Shown here: piece after piece, positions 53,430 through 62,423 of the stretch
Layout of the letters: each line of letters opens with the position of its first letter
Numbering within the stretch: position 1 is the stretch's first letter
DNA from: Larkinella sp. C7
Lineage (GTDB): Bacteria; Bacteroidota; Bacteroidia; Cytophagales; Spirosomataceae
Length of the DNA stretch: 64,000 nucleotides
Direction: 5' to 3'
Assembly (NCBI RefSeq): GCF_006149005.1
Contig: NZ_VBSL01000017.1
Coordinates: forward strand, 1 to 64,000
The notes under the pieces: model-generated
Databases searched by the model: none
Told to the model about the DNA's origin: nothing
Seen by the model: only the letters and a program-made list of their open reading frames with translations
Position numbers and translations under genes: made by a program

Positions 53430-54929
53430 ATGACCACGAATACCGTAGTTTACCAACCCGAACGGCTGCTTCGATACCTGGAGATCGGACTTTTTCTGGG
53501 GATGGCCAGCGCGTTAAGCATCGCCAATACCCTGACCAACCGATCGACCACCTGGCTGACCTATTGCCAATCCGTGTTGTCTGTCAGCGTATTACTCCTG
53601 CCGGTTCTGGTATTTTCCGGAAACAAACCGCACTGGAAACGGCAATTGCCCCGCCGTCGGTATCTGCAACGGTGGCTGGCCTGTTTTGCATTTTACCTCC
53701 CGCTCAGCACGGCGGTTTTGGTCTATTTCGTCCCGTTTGGCTTGCCCGGTTCGTTGTTCATCCTGGCCGCTTTCTACGCGCTTCTGCTCGAGTTGCTGCT
53801 GGAAAGTGCCGCCTACCTGCAAAAGCAGCTCCGGCGGGTTCCGTGGCTGCAAAAATTCGGCCTGGAAGAAGCCCTCATCATCAGCATGACGCTGATTTCC
53901 GTCACACTGGCGGCCATGGCCGTTTCGAGTATGGGCAATCCACTATACGATACGAAGGAGCAGTTGCTGATTGCGTTTACGCTGGATTTGGGTAAGCTAT
54001 TCCACCATTTCGGCACTTTCCTGAGTTATACGCTGCAGTTTTTGCTGATGTATTTGAGCGGTTATCTGTTTTTTTACCTCAACAGCCACTTTCTGGTTTC
54101 CCACGTTCTGAAACAGAAGGGGCTGGTGTTTTACGCCCTGAGCGTGCTGGCCACCATCGCGTTGCTGTATCCGCTGGTTGCCCAGGCGTTGCTGCTGTTG
54201 CCCATCAACGAGCGGCTGGGCGGTTTTTTTTCGAGCAATCCGTTTCAGTTGGAAAATGCGTTTGCGGCTCTGGCGGTTATGCTGGTGAGCCTGCCCGTGG
54301 TGCTGGCATTGCAGTGGTTCAACCAGAACGCCCGGATCGTGTCGCTGGAGAAGGAAAAAACCGAAGCCGAACTCGATTTGCTAAAACAACAGCTGAATCC
54401 GCATTTCTTCTTCAATACGCTCAATAACCTCTACGCCCTGAGCCTTCAGAAATCGGAGCGGGCGCCGGAGAGCATCCTGAAACTGGCCGAGCTGATGCGG
54501 TATGTCATCTACAAAGGCCGGGAACGGCAGGTAACCATCCGGCAGGAAATCGACTACATCGAAGGCTATCTATATTTGCAGCAACTCCGGCTTCAACGGC
54601 AGGTCGACATCCGGTTTGAACAGGAAATCACCGACGATCGGTGGCCTGTAGCCCCGCTGTTGTTCATTGTGCTGGTTGAAAATGCCTTTAAACACGGGAT
54701 CGAACCGGCGCAGGACGCGGCCTTTTTGCACCTGCTGGTTCGATCCGATACCCGGCAGCTTTCTATTCGCTGTGAAAACTCGTTTGAGACGCCGGAAAAA
54801 AAACAGACCGGGATTGGGTTGCAAAACCTTCAAAGGCGGTTGGCGTTGCTGTATCCGGGAAAGCATACGCTGATCATCACCGCTACGGACCGGCGGTTTA
54901 CGGCCGAATTAACGCTGTTATTCTCATGA
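53430..54929 (+). CDS. LytS-type sensor histidine kinase
   Basis: 499 aa from ATG 53430 (MTTNTVVYQPERLLRYLEIG). Residues ~20-310 have eight or more hydrophobic helices with no extracellular domain. They are followed by a coiled coil (ARIVSLEKEKTEAELDLLKQQ) and the His_kinase domain with QLNPHFFFNTLNNLYALSLQ, in which the His before Phe is the phosphorylation site. The HATPase end has a N-box (VENAFKHGI) and GIGLQNL. The stop overlaps the next start by four bases (ATGA), so it is translated with its response regulator. The signal is unknown. Confidence 0.92.
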   Translation: MTTNTVVYQPERLLRYLEIGLFLGMASALSIANTLTNRSTTWLTYCQSVLSVSVLLLPVLVFSGNKPHWKRQLPRRRYLQRWLACFAFYLPLSTAVLVYFVPFGLPGSLFILAAFYALLLELLLESAAYLQKQLRRVPWLQKFGLEEALIISMTLISVTLAAMAVSSMGNPLYDTKEQLLIAFTLDLGKLFHHFGTFLSYTLQFLLMYLSGYLFFYLNSHFLVSHVLKQKGLVFYALSVLATIALLYPLVAQALLLLPINERLGGFFSSNPFQLENAFAALAVMLVSLPVVLALQWFNQNARIVSLEKEKTEAELDLLKQQLNPHFFFNTLNNLYALSLQKSERAPESILKLAELMRYVIYKGRERQVTIRQEIDYIEGYLYLQQLRLQRQVDIRFEQEITDDRWPVAPLLFIVLVENAFKHGIEPAQDAAFLHLLVRSDTRQLSIRCENSFETPEKKQTGIGLQNLQRRLALLYPGKHTLIITATDRRFTAELTLLFS

Positions 54930-55642
54930 AAATGCGTTGTCTGATTATTGACGATGAACCCCTGGCGCATGACGTCATTCGGACGTATGCGGAGGATGTG
55001 CCTTTTCTCGAGATTTGCGGGCAGTGTTACCGGGCCACGGAAGCACTTGACTTTCTGAGCCGGCATCCGGTCGATCTGATTTTCCTGGACATCCGGATGC
55101 CCCGGCTCACGGGCCTGGATCTGTTAAAAACCCTGACCCGCAAACCGCTGGTGATCATTACATCGGCCTACGAAGAATATGCCCTGGAAAGCTTCGATCT
55201 GGATGTTTCCGATTACCTGCTGAAACCCTTCCGGTTCGACCGGTTTTTGAAAGCCGTCAACCGGGCGCTGGCTGATTTCGCCCGCCAGGAACCGGTGCCT
55301 ATTTCACCTGCTTTGGTTTCTCCCGCTCCCGCACAGATCTACATCAAGTCCGACAAAAAGCAGGTTTTGGTCACGTTGGACGAGATTTACTACCTGGAAA
55401 GCCTGGGCAATTACGTGAAAGTCTGGCGGGAAACCGGTTTTTTACTGACGCCCCGCACCCTGAGCAGTTTTGAAAGCCAGCTTCCTGCGGATGCGTTTAT
55501 TCGCATTCATAAATCCTACCTGCTCAACAAACCCTATGTGCAGTTTATCGAAGGCAACTCGATTGTGCTCCGGAACGGGAAGCGGTTGCCGGTTGGGAAA
55601 AATTACAGACAGGTGGTGCAGAATTGGATTGCGCAGGGTTAA
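54926..55642 (+). CDS. LytTR-family response regulator
   Basis: 238 aa. Receiver domain: acidic pocket DDEP at residues 9-12, phospho-Asp in LIFLDIRMPRLTG, Thr/Ser in VIITSAYEEYAL, Lys in YLLKPF. A Pro/Ala linker leads to the LytTR DNA-binding domain (QVLVTLDEIYYLESLGNYVKVW; FIRIHKSYLLN; RLPVGKNYRQVVQ). It forms a two-component pair with the overlapping kinase gene. The divergent ABC transporter operon (gap 53226-53429) is the obvious candidate target. Confidence 0.95.
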   Translation: MKMRCLIIDDEPLAHDVIRTYAEDVPFLEICGQCYRATEALDFLSRHPVDLIFLDIRMPRLTGLDLLKTLTRKPLVIITSAYEEYALESFDLDVSDYLLKPFRFDRFLKAVNRALADFARQEPVPISPALVSPAPAQIYIKSDKKQVLVTLDEIYYLESLGNYVKVWRETGFLLTPRTLSSFESQLPADAFIRIHKSYLLNKPYVQFIEGNSIVLRNGKRLPVGKNYRQVVQNWIAQG

Positions 55643-55644
55643 GG

Positions 55645-55749
55645 ACAAGTGAATGTAAAATGATGAATGATAAACGCTAAATGTAAAAGTGAATAGCACG
55701 GCAACTTTTACATTTAGCGTTTATCATTCATCATTTTACATTCACTTGT
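55645..55749. repeat. Perfect 46-bp inverted repeat after LytTR regulator
   Basis: Arms 55645-55690 and 55704-55749 are fully complementary, with a 13-base loop. The arm is built of AT-rich words (AATGTAAAATGATGAATG, then AACGCTAAATGTAAAAGT). It starts three bases after the regulator stop. It is by far the best-paired of the intergenic hairpins in this window and could form a 46-bp RNA duplex or a DNA cruciform. Confidence 0.9.
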
Positions 55750-55759
55750 GACAAAAAAA

Positions 55760-55788
55760 ACAGCCCGGCACAAGCAGTACCGGGCTGT
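55760..55788 (-). terminator. Rho-independent terminator of the PKD lipoprotein gene
   Basis: 9-bp GC-rich stem (ACAGCCCGG with CCGGGCTGT) followed, on the minus strand, by a run of eight T. It lies about 40 bp beyond the stop of the gene on the minus strand. Confidence 0.88.
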
Positions 55789-55828
55789 CTGAATTATCCC
55801 TAAACCCTTAATCTCAAATTCTTACAAT

Positions 55829-57358
55829 TTATTTTTCAAGCAGAACATTGTCCTGTGCATTGGCCTTGAAGGTGTTGACGGTCGAGGCATCTGCGTTGAG
55901 TTTTGAACTGTAACTGACGAAGATTCCGTAGCCGCCACCGTTGGCGATCGTGGTATTTTTGACCGATAAATTGCCGCCGTACAAAGCTACATTAGCCTTT
56001 TTGCCTGAAACGATGGCCAGACTCCCCCCGTTGCTGATCTCCGCGTTTTCAATCACATTCCGGGAGTTGTTCGAGTAAATCATCAGGCCTTTCCAGGACG
56101 CGGAAGTGCGGTCGGCGCCCGTGAAGGTCACTTTTTCGGTGGCCGTTCCTTTGGCAATCAGATAGCCTTTGCTATTGATCATCATGACCACATCGCGGGC
56201 TGCTTCGATTGTCACACCGGGGCTCAGTGTTAAGCCGGACTCGACTGCAAAATCACCGGCCAGACGGTAGGGCGTTTTGTCTTTAAAACCGCCCCAGGTA
56301 ATATCGCTGCCTTCCCGCAGGTAATAGCCCTTGATTTCAACCACATTCCGGCCGTTTTCGCCCGTGAACACCGAGGCCGCATCCAGTTTGTCGACGTTGG
56401 CCGGATCGAGAACAATCCCGGCTTCGGTATTTTTCGTAAAGCTGTTGGTTGCAAATTCGCGCAGGATACCGCCTTCCTGCACCAGCAGGCCATAGCCATC
56501 GTTCTGCGAGAAAAGGCTGTTTTTCAGTGCGATCTGGGCTTTTCCACCGCCAAACAGGGCCATCCCGGCTTTGGTTCCGCTGATGAGGGCGCGGCTTCCG
56601 GCGTGCATCACTTCAATGTTTTCAAACACGTTGGCGTTGCTGCCCGAGTAGATCATGATACCGACCCAGTAGCCTTTGGTTTTCTCGGCACCAATGAAAC
56701 GGATTTTTTTCTCCGGCGTTCCTTTCGCGATGATCAAGCCACCGCCGTCGTTGATGTCCATGCGGGTATCCCGTTCAAAGGCGATCACGACCCCGGGGTT
56801 GATGGTCAGTTCGTGCGAAACCGTGATGCTTTTCGTGACGATATAATCCGGATAATCGGGGTTGGCAATGCGGTCGGTCAGCACGGTTTTAACGGTGATG
56901 CTCTTGTCGATGGCAACGGGCTGGGCGACGGAAGCGGCCAGTTTTACTTTATCCTTGCTGGTTCCGTTGGCGTTCGAAACCGTTAGTTCGAGTTCATAAT
57001 CCCCCACTTCATCGGCGACGAAGGTGGGTTTGGCCGTGGTGGCTGCCGAAATGGCTGCCGTACTTTTGGCGGGTTTGGAAGCAATCGTCCACTGAAAGGT
57101 CAACGGGGCCCCTTTGGTGTCGACGGAGGCACTGCCATCGAGTTTCACGGTTTCGCCCACCTGCACTTCCTGATCGGCACCGGCATTGGCCGTCACCGTG
57201 TTGGAGGGAGCGGGGGTTGGATCGACGTCGTCTTTTTTACAACCGGTTACGAGGAACGTGGCCGAAAGGAGGATGGCAAAGGCGCGCTGGGTAAATACGG
57301 TGTTGACCCACGCGGAGTTTTTCGCGAATGGAATCGCGGCAGGAATTCGTTTTTTCAT
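55829..57358 (-). CDS. PKD-domain and right-handed beta-helix lipoprotein
   Basis: 509 aa from ATG 57358. The signal ends in lipobox VTGC (Cys ~38, then KKDD), followed by a short Pro/Thr linker. Residues ~50-135 are a PKD domain (ANAGADQEVQVGETVKLDGSAS; FQWTIASKP; GDYELELTVSNANG). Residues ~150-509 consist of repeated beta-helix turns with two near-identical cycles: HELTINPGVVIAFERDTRM / SGLTLSPGVTIEAARDVVM, GLIIAKGTPEKKIRFIGAEK / YLIAKGTATEKVTFTGADR, and GVMIYS-like NVFENIEV / NVIENAEI blocks. Surface adhesion or polysaccharide binding is likely; no catalytic triad is seen. Confidence 0.85.
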   Translation of the reverse strand: MKKRIPAAIPFAKNSAWVNTVFTQRAFAILLSATFLVTGCKKDDVDPTPAPSNTVTANAGADQEVQVGETVKLDGSASVDTKGAPLTFQWTIASKPAKSTAAISAATTAKPTFVADEVGDYELELTVSNANGTSKDKVKLAASVAQPVAIDKSITVKTVLTDRIANPDYPDYIVTKSITVSHELTINPGVVIAFERDTRMDINDGGGLIIAKGTPEKKIRFIGAEKTKGYWVGIMIYSGSNANVFENIEVMHAGSRALISGTKAGMALFGGGKAQIALKNSLFSQNDGYGLLVQEGGILREFATNSFTKNTEAGIVLDPANVDKLDAASVFTGENGRNVVEIKGYYLREGSDITWGGFKDKTPYRLAGDFAVESGLTLSPGVTIEAARDVVMMINSKGYLIAKGTATEKVTFTGADRTSASWKGLMIYSNNSRNVIENAEISNGGSLAIVSGKKANVALYGGNLSVKNTTIANGGGYGIFVSYSSKLNADASTVNTFKANAQDNVLLEK

Positions 57359-57585
57359 GATTTGATGTTGTTTACTGTTTTTGCAAGTAGCGTTCAACTA
57401 CGGGTACAAAGGTGCGGGATTCATCGGATTGCGGCTGTCGCATTTTCCGACAAAAAAGAGACTTTATACGCCACCCCGTGACCACTCGCTCAATCGGCTG
57501 AAAAATGGCTTCGGCTATTCCCTGTACTTATACCATATTCTGTTTTATCATACCTTTTGTTATGACCTTTCGCAGATTTGGCGAC

Positions 57586-57593
57586 TACCTTTG
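57586..57593 (+). promoter_or_regulatory. -7 promoter box of ferredoxin reductase gene
   Basis: TACCTTTG is a perfect TAnnTTTG match 66 bp before the ATG at 57659. Other T-rich candidates lie upstream; no -33 TTTG at 19-21 bp. The 300-bp divergent gap 57359-57658 holds no other feature that I can support. Confidence 0.45.
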
Positions 57594-57658
57594 CCCTGCG
57601 GAAGTCAGGAAAGCTGGTCGAGAATTGCCATCCTGATGAGCAAACACAAACAAATACC

Positions 57659-58663
57659 ATGATCACGACAGACATTTGCATCATTGGCGCGGGTCCCGTA
57701 GGGCTGTTCGCTGTTTTTGAAGCCGGTTTACTGAAAATGCGGTGCCACCTCATCGACGCCCTGCCGCAGGTGGGCGGCCAGTTATCCGAAATCTACCCCC
57801 AGAAACCGATTTATGACATTCCCGGCTTTCCCGACGTCAAAGCGCAGGAACTGGTGGATAACCTGATGGAACAGATCAATCCGTTTCACCCGACGTTCAC
57901 GCTGGGCGAACGGGTGGAAAATCTGGAACGCCAGGCCGACGGATCGTTTTTCATTACCACCAACGAGCAAACCGTGGTACATTGCCAGGTCGTGGTGATT
58001 GCGGGCGGTTTGGGTTGTTTCGAGCCGCGTAAACCCGAAATTGAGGGGCTGGAAGCGTTTGAAGGGAAAGGCGTTTCGTACATGGTCAAGAACCCGGAGC
58101 TGTTGCGCGACCGGCGGGTGGTGCTGGCGGGCGGGGGCGATTCGGCCCTCGACTGGACGGTTTTCCTGGCCAACATCGCCAAAGAAGTGACCCTGATTCA
58201 CCGCAGCGACAGCTTTCGGGGCGCACCCGATTCGGCCGAAAAAGTGTTTGAACTCGCCCGCGAAGGGCGGATCAACCTGATTCTGCAATCCAACATCACC
58301 CGCGTTTCCGGCAACGGCCATTTGCAGGAGATCACCATTACGGGCAAAGACAAAACCGTGACGACCCGTGCCACCGACCACCTGATTCCGCTCTTCGGCC
58401 TGACGCCCAAACTCGGCCCCATCGCCGACTGGGGACTCCAGATCGACAAATCAGCCATTCAGGTCGATACCACGGATTATGCCACCAACGTGGAACGGAT
58501 TTATGCCATCGGCGACATCAATACGTACCCCGGCAAGCTGAAACTGATTCTGTGCGGTTTTCACGAAGCCGCTTTGATGTGTCAGAGCGCGTTCAAATAC
58601 GTATATCCCAGTCAGAAATTAAGTTTTAAATACACCACCGTCAACGGAATACCAACTTTTTAA
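57659..58663 (+). CDS. Ferredoxin-NAD(P)H reductase, thioredoxin-reductase-like
   Basis: 334 aa from ATG 57659 (MITTDICIIGAGPVGLFAVFEAG). FAD-binding GAGPVG; GGQLSEIYPQKPIYDIPGFP is the block typical of the bacterial/archaeal ferredoxin-NADP reductases of the TrxR-like group; NAD(P)-binding GGGDSALDW; second FAD motif YAIGDINTYPGKLKLILCGFHEAA. There is no CxxC redox pair, so it is not thioredoxin reductase. It is followed by a 2Fe-2S ferredoxin gene, its likely partner. Confidence 0.93.
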   Translation: MITTDICIIGAGPVGLFAVFEAGLLKMRCHLIDALPQVGGQLSEIYPQKPIYDIPGFPDVKAQELVDNLMEQINPFHPTFTLGERVENLERQADGSFFITTNEQTVVHCQVVVIAGGLGCFEPRKPEIEGLEAFEGKGVSYMVKNPELLRDRRVVLAGGGDSALDWTVFLANIAKEVTLIHRSDSFRGAPDSAEKVFELAREGRINLILQSNITRVSGNGHLQEITITGKDKTVTTRATDHLIPLFGLTPKLGPIADWGLQIDKSAIQVDTTDYATNVERIYAIGDINTYPGKLKLILCGFHEAALMCQSAFKYVYPSQKLSFKYTTVNGIPTF

Positions 58664-58678
58664 TATTTAGACAGGAGA

Positions 58679-58742
58679 GGATAGACAAGAGAGTAAAGAC
58701 CGGCGACTACGGCATTTTTTGTCTCTTCTCTCTTGTCTATCC
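58679..58742. repeat. Intergenic inverted repeat between reductase and ferredoxin
   Basis: 15-bp perfect arms GGATAGACAAGAGAG (58679-58693 with 58728-58742) around a 34-base loop that contains a T-run. It lies between the reductase stop and the ferredoxin ATG, so it may modulate relative expression of the two. Confidence 0.7.
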
Positions 58743-58757
58743 GCTCACTTCTACACC

Positions 58758-59072
58758 ATGATCCACATCACCATTGAAGACCAAAACGGCGGGCAGCAGC
58801 CAATCGAAATACCGGAAGGCATCAGCCTGAGCCTGATGGAAGTGCTGAAAGCTTCTGAATACCCGATTCTGGCCACCTGCGGGGGCATGGCCTTGTGCGC
58901 CACCTGCCACGTAGCCGTGCGGGAAGGTGCCGACCGCTTGCCGCCGGTGAACGATGCGGAAGGCGACCTGCTGGATACCCTGCCCGATGCGGATTCGGAC
59001 AGTCGGCTGGCGTGCCAGTTGCGCGTCGATGAGTCGATGGACGGGGCGGTTTTCCGGTTGCGGGCTGCGTAG
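58758..59072 (+). CDS. 2Fe-2S ferredoxin, adrenodoxin type
   Basis: 104 aa from ATG 58758 (MIHITIEDQNGG). The cluster loop reads ATCGGMALCATCHVAV with a fourth Cys in RLACQLRVDESMDG, giving the C-x5-C-x2-C...C pattern (40-50 region plus ~90). PEGISLSLMEVLKASEYPI is the conserved N-terminal helix. It is expected to accept electrons from the reductase encoded just upstream, and may feed a P450, dioxygenase or Fe-S assembly partner. Confidence 0.92.
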   Translation: MIHITIEDQNGGQQPIEIPEGISLSLMEVLKASEYPILATCGGMALCATCHVAVREGADRLPPVNDAEGDLLDTLPDADSDSRLACQLRVDESMDGAVFRLRAA

Positions 59073-59115
59073 CGTACCCAGTGGGGAAATGGGCTCAAAT
59101 GATGCATTTTAGTAT

Positions 59116-59123
59116 TATTTTTG
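59116..59123 (+). promoter_or_regulatory. Possible -7 promoter box for propeller kinase
   Basis: TATTTTTG matches TAnnTTTG and lies 62 bp before the ATG at 59185. No clear -33 box. Confidence 0.35.
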
Positions 59124-59184
59124 CGTCATTTGAAAACCGGTACAACAAACCAGCGTTTTCGCCCACGACCCCTTTCTTTTTTCA

Positions 59185-62100
59185 ATGATTACCCTACGAC
59201 GCCCGGCGTTTCTAGTAACCTTCTGGTTGTTGTTTACGCAGGTTCTGGCCCAGTCACCCACGCTGTCGTTTCAACGCCTATCGCTGCGCCAGGGGTTGGC
59301 CACGAATTATGTCAGTGCCATTACTCAGGATGATCTCGGATTTATCTGGATCGGAACAGTCAGGGGTCTGACGCGGTTCGATGGGTTACGCTGCACCAAT
59401 TATGGTCCTCAATTCGGTAATCCGCAGTCACTTCCACACCGTACCGTCCGTTGTGTGTTCAAGGCCCGGGATGGTATTCTCTGGGTAGGAACCCAGAAAG
59501 GACTGGCCCGGCTTGACCCCCAGACCCAGTCGTTCCGGCGGTATTCGTTCAAATCATTGGGCGAGGGCTGCAACCTGATTCGGACCGCCGTTCAAACGGC
59601 CAACGGCCTGCTGTGGTTTGGCACCAGCGGTGGGGTGGTGACATTTGACCCGGCAACCGGAAAATCCCGGTTGCTGACCATGCCGTCCGACTCTACCGAA
59701 CGACCAACCGCAAACTTTATCCGGCAGTTGGTACTCGATGGCCCAACAATCTGGATCGGCACGCAAGCCGGTCTTTACGCCTACAGCCCGGCTACGCAAC
59801 AATTCCGCCGGTTTCGTCATGACGCATCCGTGGCCACCTCGCTGCCCGATGATCATATTGCTTCAATCACCCGGCACCCCCGTTCGGGAGCCTTGTATGT
59901 TGGAACCCGCAAGGGGCAGATTGCCATCCTGAATCCGGCTACGGGCCAGTTTCGATCCCTGCCAATCGGGGCCAGCCAGAGCATCGCATCGTTATTGATT
60001 ACCCAGGAAGGCAATCTGTGGGCTGCGGTCGCCGGTGAAGGGTTATACCGGTACGATGCCTCCAAAAACCGCTTTCTGGGGTACAAGAATGACGAAAATA
60101 ACCCCCGAAGCCTGGTTTCCAATTCCCTGCGCGTGTTGTTCGAAGACCGATCCGGGATTATCTGGGTGGGTTCCGATGATGCCGGACTGAGTTGGTTCAA
60201 CCCGAAAATTGATAAGTTCCGCTCGCTCTACGACGATGTGGGTTACAGTCCGGCATCATCCCTGGGCCTGGACGCCACGTCGCTATCGTTCGACCGGAGC
60301 GACCGGCTTTGGGTTGCCTCGCGCGATGGGCTGGTCATGATCGATCCGCAGAAACAGTCCTACCGGATTTACAAGCATGACCCGAAAAATCCGACCAGCA
60401 TCGGAAATAATCTGACCTACAATGTGTTGGCCGATCGGGACGGGAAAATCTGGGTGGGTCATTTTACCGGTTTGAGTCGGCTGGATACGGCCACGCACCA
60501 GTTCGAGCAAATTCGTTGTTTGCCCACTGCCGACAACCTGGCCAATTACCCGCCTTTCGATCCGAACCGACGCGATTTTGTGGCCGGTAGTCAGGTGTTT
60601 TACAGCGCACAGGCTCCGGATGGGCGGATTTTCATCGGGACAAACGAAAAATTGACCATTTACGACCCCCGAACCCGCACGTTCCTCAACCGGTTCAACG
60701 ACGAACGAATCCGGAAATTACCCGGCAAAAACTACAATACGCTCTATATCGACCGCTTCAACAATCTCTGGGTAGGAGGGTTTGGGCCGGTTTATAAAAT
60801 CAGCCCGGATCTCCAACTGCTGGATGAATATGTGCATGATCAAAACGATCCGCACAGCTTACCCGACGATGGTGTAACGGACTTTGCCGAGGATGAAACC
60901 GGCAAATTGTGGATGAGTACGGACAATGGCCTGGCCCGGCTCGACGAACAAACCAAACGCTTCGATGTTTTTACGACCCGGCACGGCCTGCCCAACAGCG
61001 ACATTGCCGCTTTGCGACTGACGGGTGATACGCTCTGGATCAGCACGTCCAACGGGGTTGCCGTCACCGATATTCGCCAGCTTCGTTTTATTCCCTTCGA
61101 TGAAGCCGACGGCTTGCCGATGACCGAATTTGAGTCGGGGTCGAGCGAGCGCGATTTGAAAGGGCGGCTCTATTTTGGGGCCATGCGGGGGCTGGTCTAC
61201 ATTCAGCCCGGCCGGGTTCGGATCAACCGTTTTGTTCCGCCGGTGTATCTGACCTCCTTCAAAGTCAACGGACGGGAGTATTTGCGGAACGTTTCGGCCA
61301 ACCCGCCGGACATCGTTCTCGATTATGACCAAAACCAGTTCAACTTTGAAATCGCGGCCCTGAACTTCGACAATCCCGGTGCCAACCGGTATGCCTACCG
61401 GCTCGAAGACTTCGAGGAACGCTGGAACCAGACCGGAAACCGCCCGTTTGCCAGCTACACCAATGTGCCGTCCGGCGACTACGTGCTGCACGTTATTGCG
61501 GCCAACAACGATGGCATCTGGAACCGGGAAGGCTACCGGCTGCGGGTGACGATCCGGACGCCCTTCTGGGAAACCTGGTGGTTCCGGCTTTCGGCCATCG
61601 GTGCGCTCATTGCCCTCGTGGTTTTCATTGCCCAGTGGCGCAACCGCCGGGTGGCAAAGGAGCAACAGGAGAAAAGCGAGTTGCGGGAACGGATTGCCAC
61701 CTCGGAAATGAAGGCGCTGCGGTCGCAGATGAACCCCCACTTCCTGTACAATTCGCTGAATGCCGTCCGACTTTTTGTGCTCCAAAACGACAGTGACAAC
61801 GCGGATAAGTATCTGGTCAAATTTGCCCGGCTGATGCGGCTGATTCTGGGCAATTCGCGGCAGGAGTGGGTAACACTGGCCAGCGAAACCGAACAGCTTC
61901 AGTTGTATCTGGAACTGGAACAACTGCGGTTTGGCCACAAGTTCGACTTTTCGATTGAAACCGATCCGTCGCTGGACCAGGAGCGGGTCTCCATTCCGCC
62001 GATGATTATTCAGCCTTATATCGAAAACGCGATTCTGCACGGCATGGCCCACAAAAAAAGCCGGGGCTCCATCCGGGTTTGCATCAAACCCGTCGGTGAA

Positions 62101-62346
62101 CACCTGGAGTGCATGGTGGACGATGATGGGGTGGGGCGGCAAAAAGCCGCATCCCTCAAAAGCCACGCGGCTTCGTCGCACCAGAGTGTTGGTCTGAAAG
62201 TGACGGAGGAACGGCTGCAACTGATTCAGCAGCGCAGCGGAAAAGAAGCGGGAGCAAAAATCATCGACAAACGGAATGACGACGGCGAACCGGCCGGAAC
62301 GCAGGTTGTGATTCGACTGCCACTGACGCTTCAGGAACCCGTTTGA
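59185..62346 (+). CDS. Two-component regulator propeller sensor histidine kinase (LytS-type)
   Basis: 1053 aa. Signal peptide (FWLLFTQVLA), then a periplasmic reg_prop double propeller over residues ~25-690: many repeats like GFIWIGTVRGLTRFDG, ILWVGTQKGLARLDP and LWMSTDNGLARLDE. A Y_Y_Y domain (~705-785: NQFNFEIAALNF, YRLEDFEERWNQTG) precedes one TM helix (LSAIGALIALVVFIAQW). The cytoplasmic His_kinase part has MNPHFLYNSLNAVRLFVLQ with the phospho-His, then VSIPPMIIQPYIENAILHG and the C-terminal HATPase (MVDDDGVGRQ). It lacks receiver and HTH domains, so it is not a hybrid system. The response regulator is not adjacent. Confidence 0.93.
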   Translation: MITLRRPAFLVTFWLLFTQVLAQSPTLSFQRLSLRQGLATNYVSAITQDDLGFIWIGTVRGLTRFDGLRCTNYGPQFGNPQSLPHRTVRCVFKARDGILWVGTQKGLARLDPQTQSFRRYSFKSLGEGCNLIRTAVQTANGLLWFGTSGGVVTFDPATGKSRLLTMPSDSTERPTANFIRQLVLDGPTIWIGTQAGLYAYSPATQQFRRFRHDASVATSLPDDHIASITRHPRSGALYVGTRKGQIAILNPATGQFRSLPIGASQSIASLLITQEGNLWAAVAGEGLYRYDASKNRFLGYKNDENNPRSLVSNSLRVLFEDRSGIIWVGSDDAGLSWFNPKIDKFRSLYDDVGYSPASSLGLDATSLSFDRSDRLWVASRDGLVMIDPQKQSYRIYKHDPKNPTSIGNNLTYNVLADRDGKIWVGHFTGLSRLDTATHQFEQIRCLPTADNLANYPPFDPNRRDFVAGSQVFYSAQAPDGRIFIGTNEKLTIYDPRTRTFLNRFNDERIRKLPGKNYNTLYIDRFNNLWVGGFGPVYKISPDLQLLDEYVHDQNDPHSLPDDGVTDFAEDETGKLWMSTDNGLARLDEQTKRFDVFTTRHGLPNSDIAALRLTGDTLWISTSNGVAVTDIRQLRFIPFDEADGLPMTEFESGSSERDLKGRLYFGAMRGLVYIQPGRVRINRFVPPVYLTSFKVNGREYLRNVSANPPDIVLDYDQNQFNFEIAALNFDNPGANRYAYRLEDFEERWNQTGNRPFASYTNVPSGDYVLHVIAANNDGIWNREGYRLRVTIRTPFWETWWFRLSAIGALIALVVFIAQWRNRRVAKEQQEKSELRERIATSEMKALRSQMNPHFLYNSLNAVRLFVLQNDSDNADKYLVKFARLMRLILGNSRQEWVTLASETEQLQLYLELEQLRFGHKFDFSIETDPSLDQERVSIPPMIIQPYIENAILHGMAHKKSRGSIRVCIKPVGEHLECMVDDDGVGRQKAASLKSHAASSHQSVGLKVTEERLQLIQQRSGKEAGAKIIDKRNDDGEPAGTQVVIRLPLTLQEPV

Positions 62347-62423
62347 GCCGTTCGCTATGAATCTGGAAGGGAGAAATCCCTTTTTGCCTACCTTTGATTT
62401 TTGCCAACCACCGTCCGTTCTTC

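Noticed and set aside
60859-62220. 453-codon open frame antisense to the propeller kinase
   Set aside because: Overlaps a clear kinase with full catalytic motifs; translation shows no domain.
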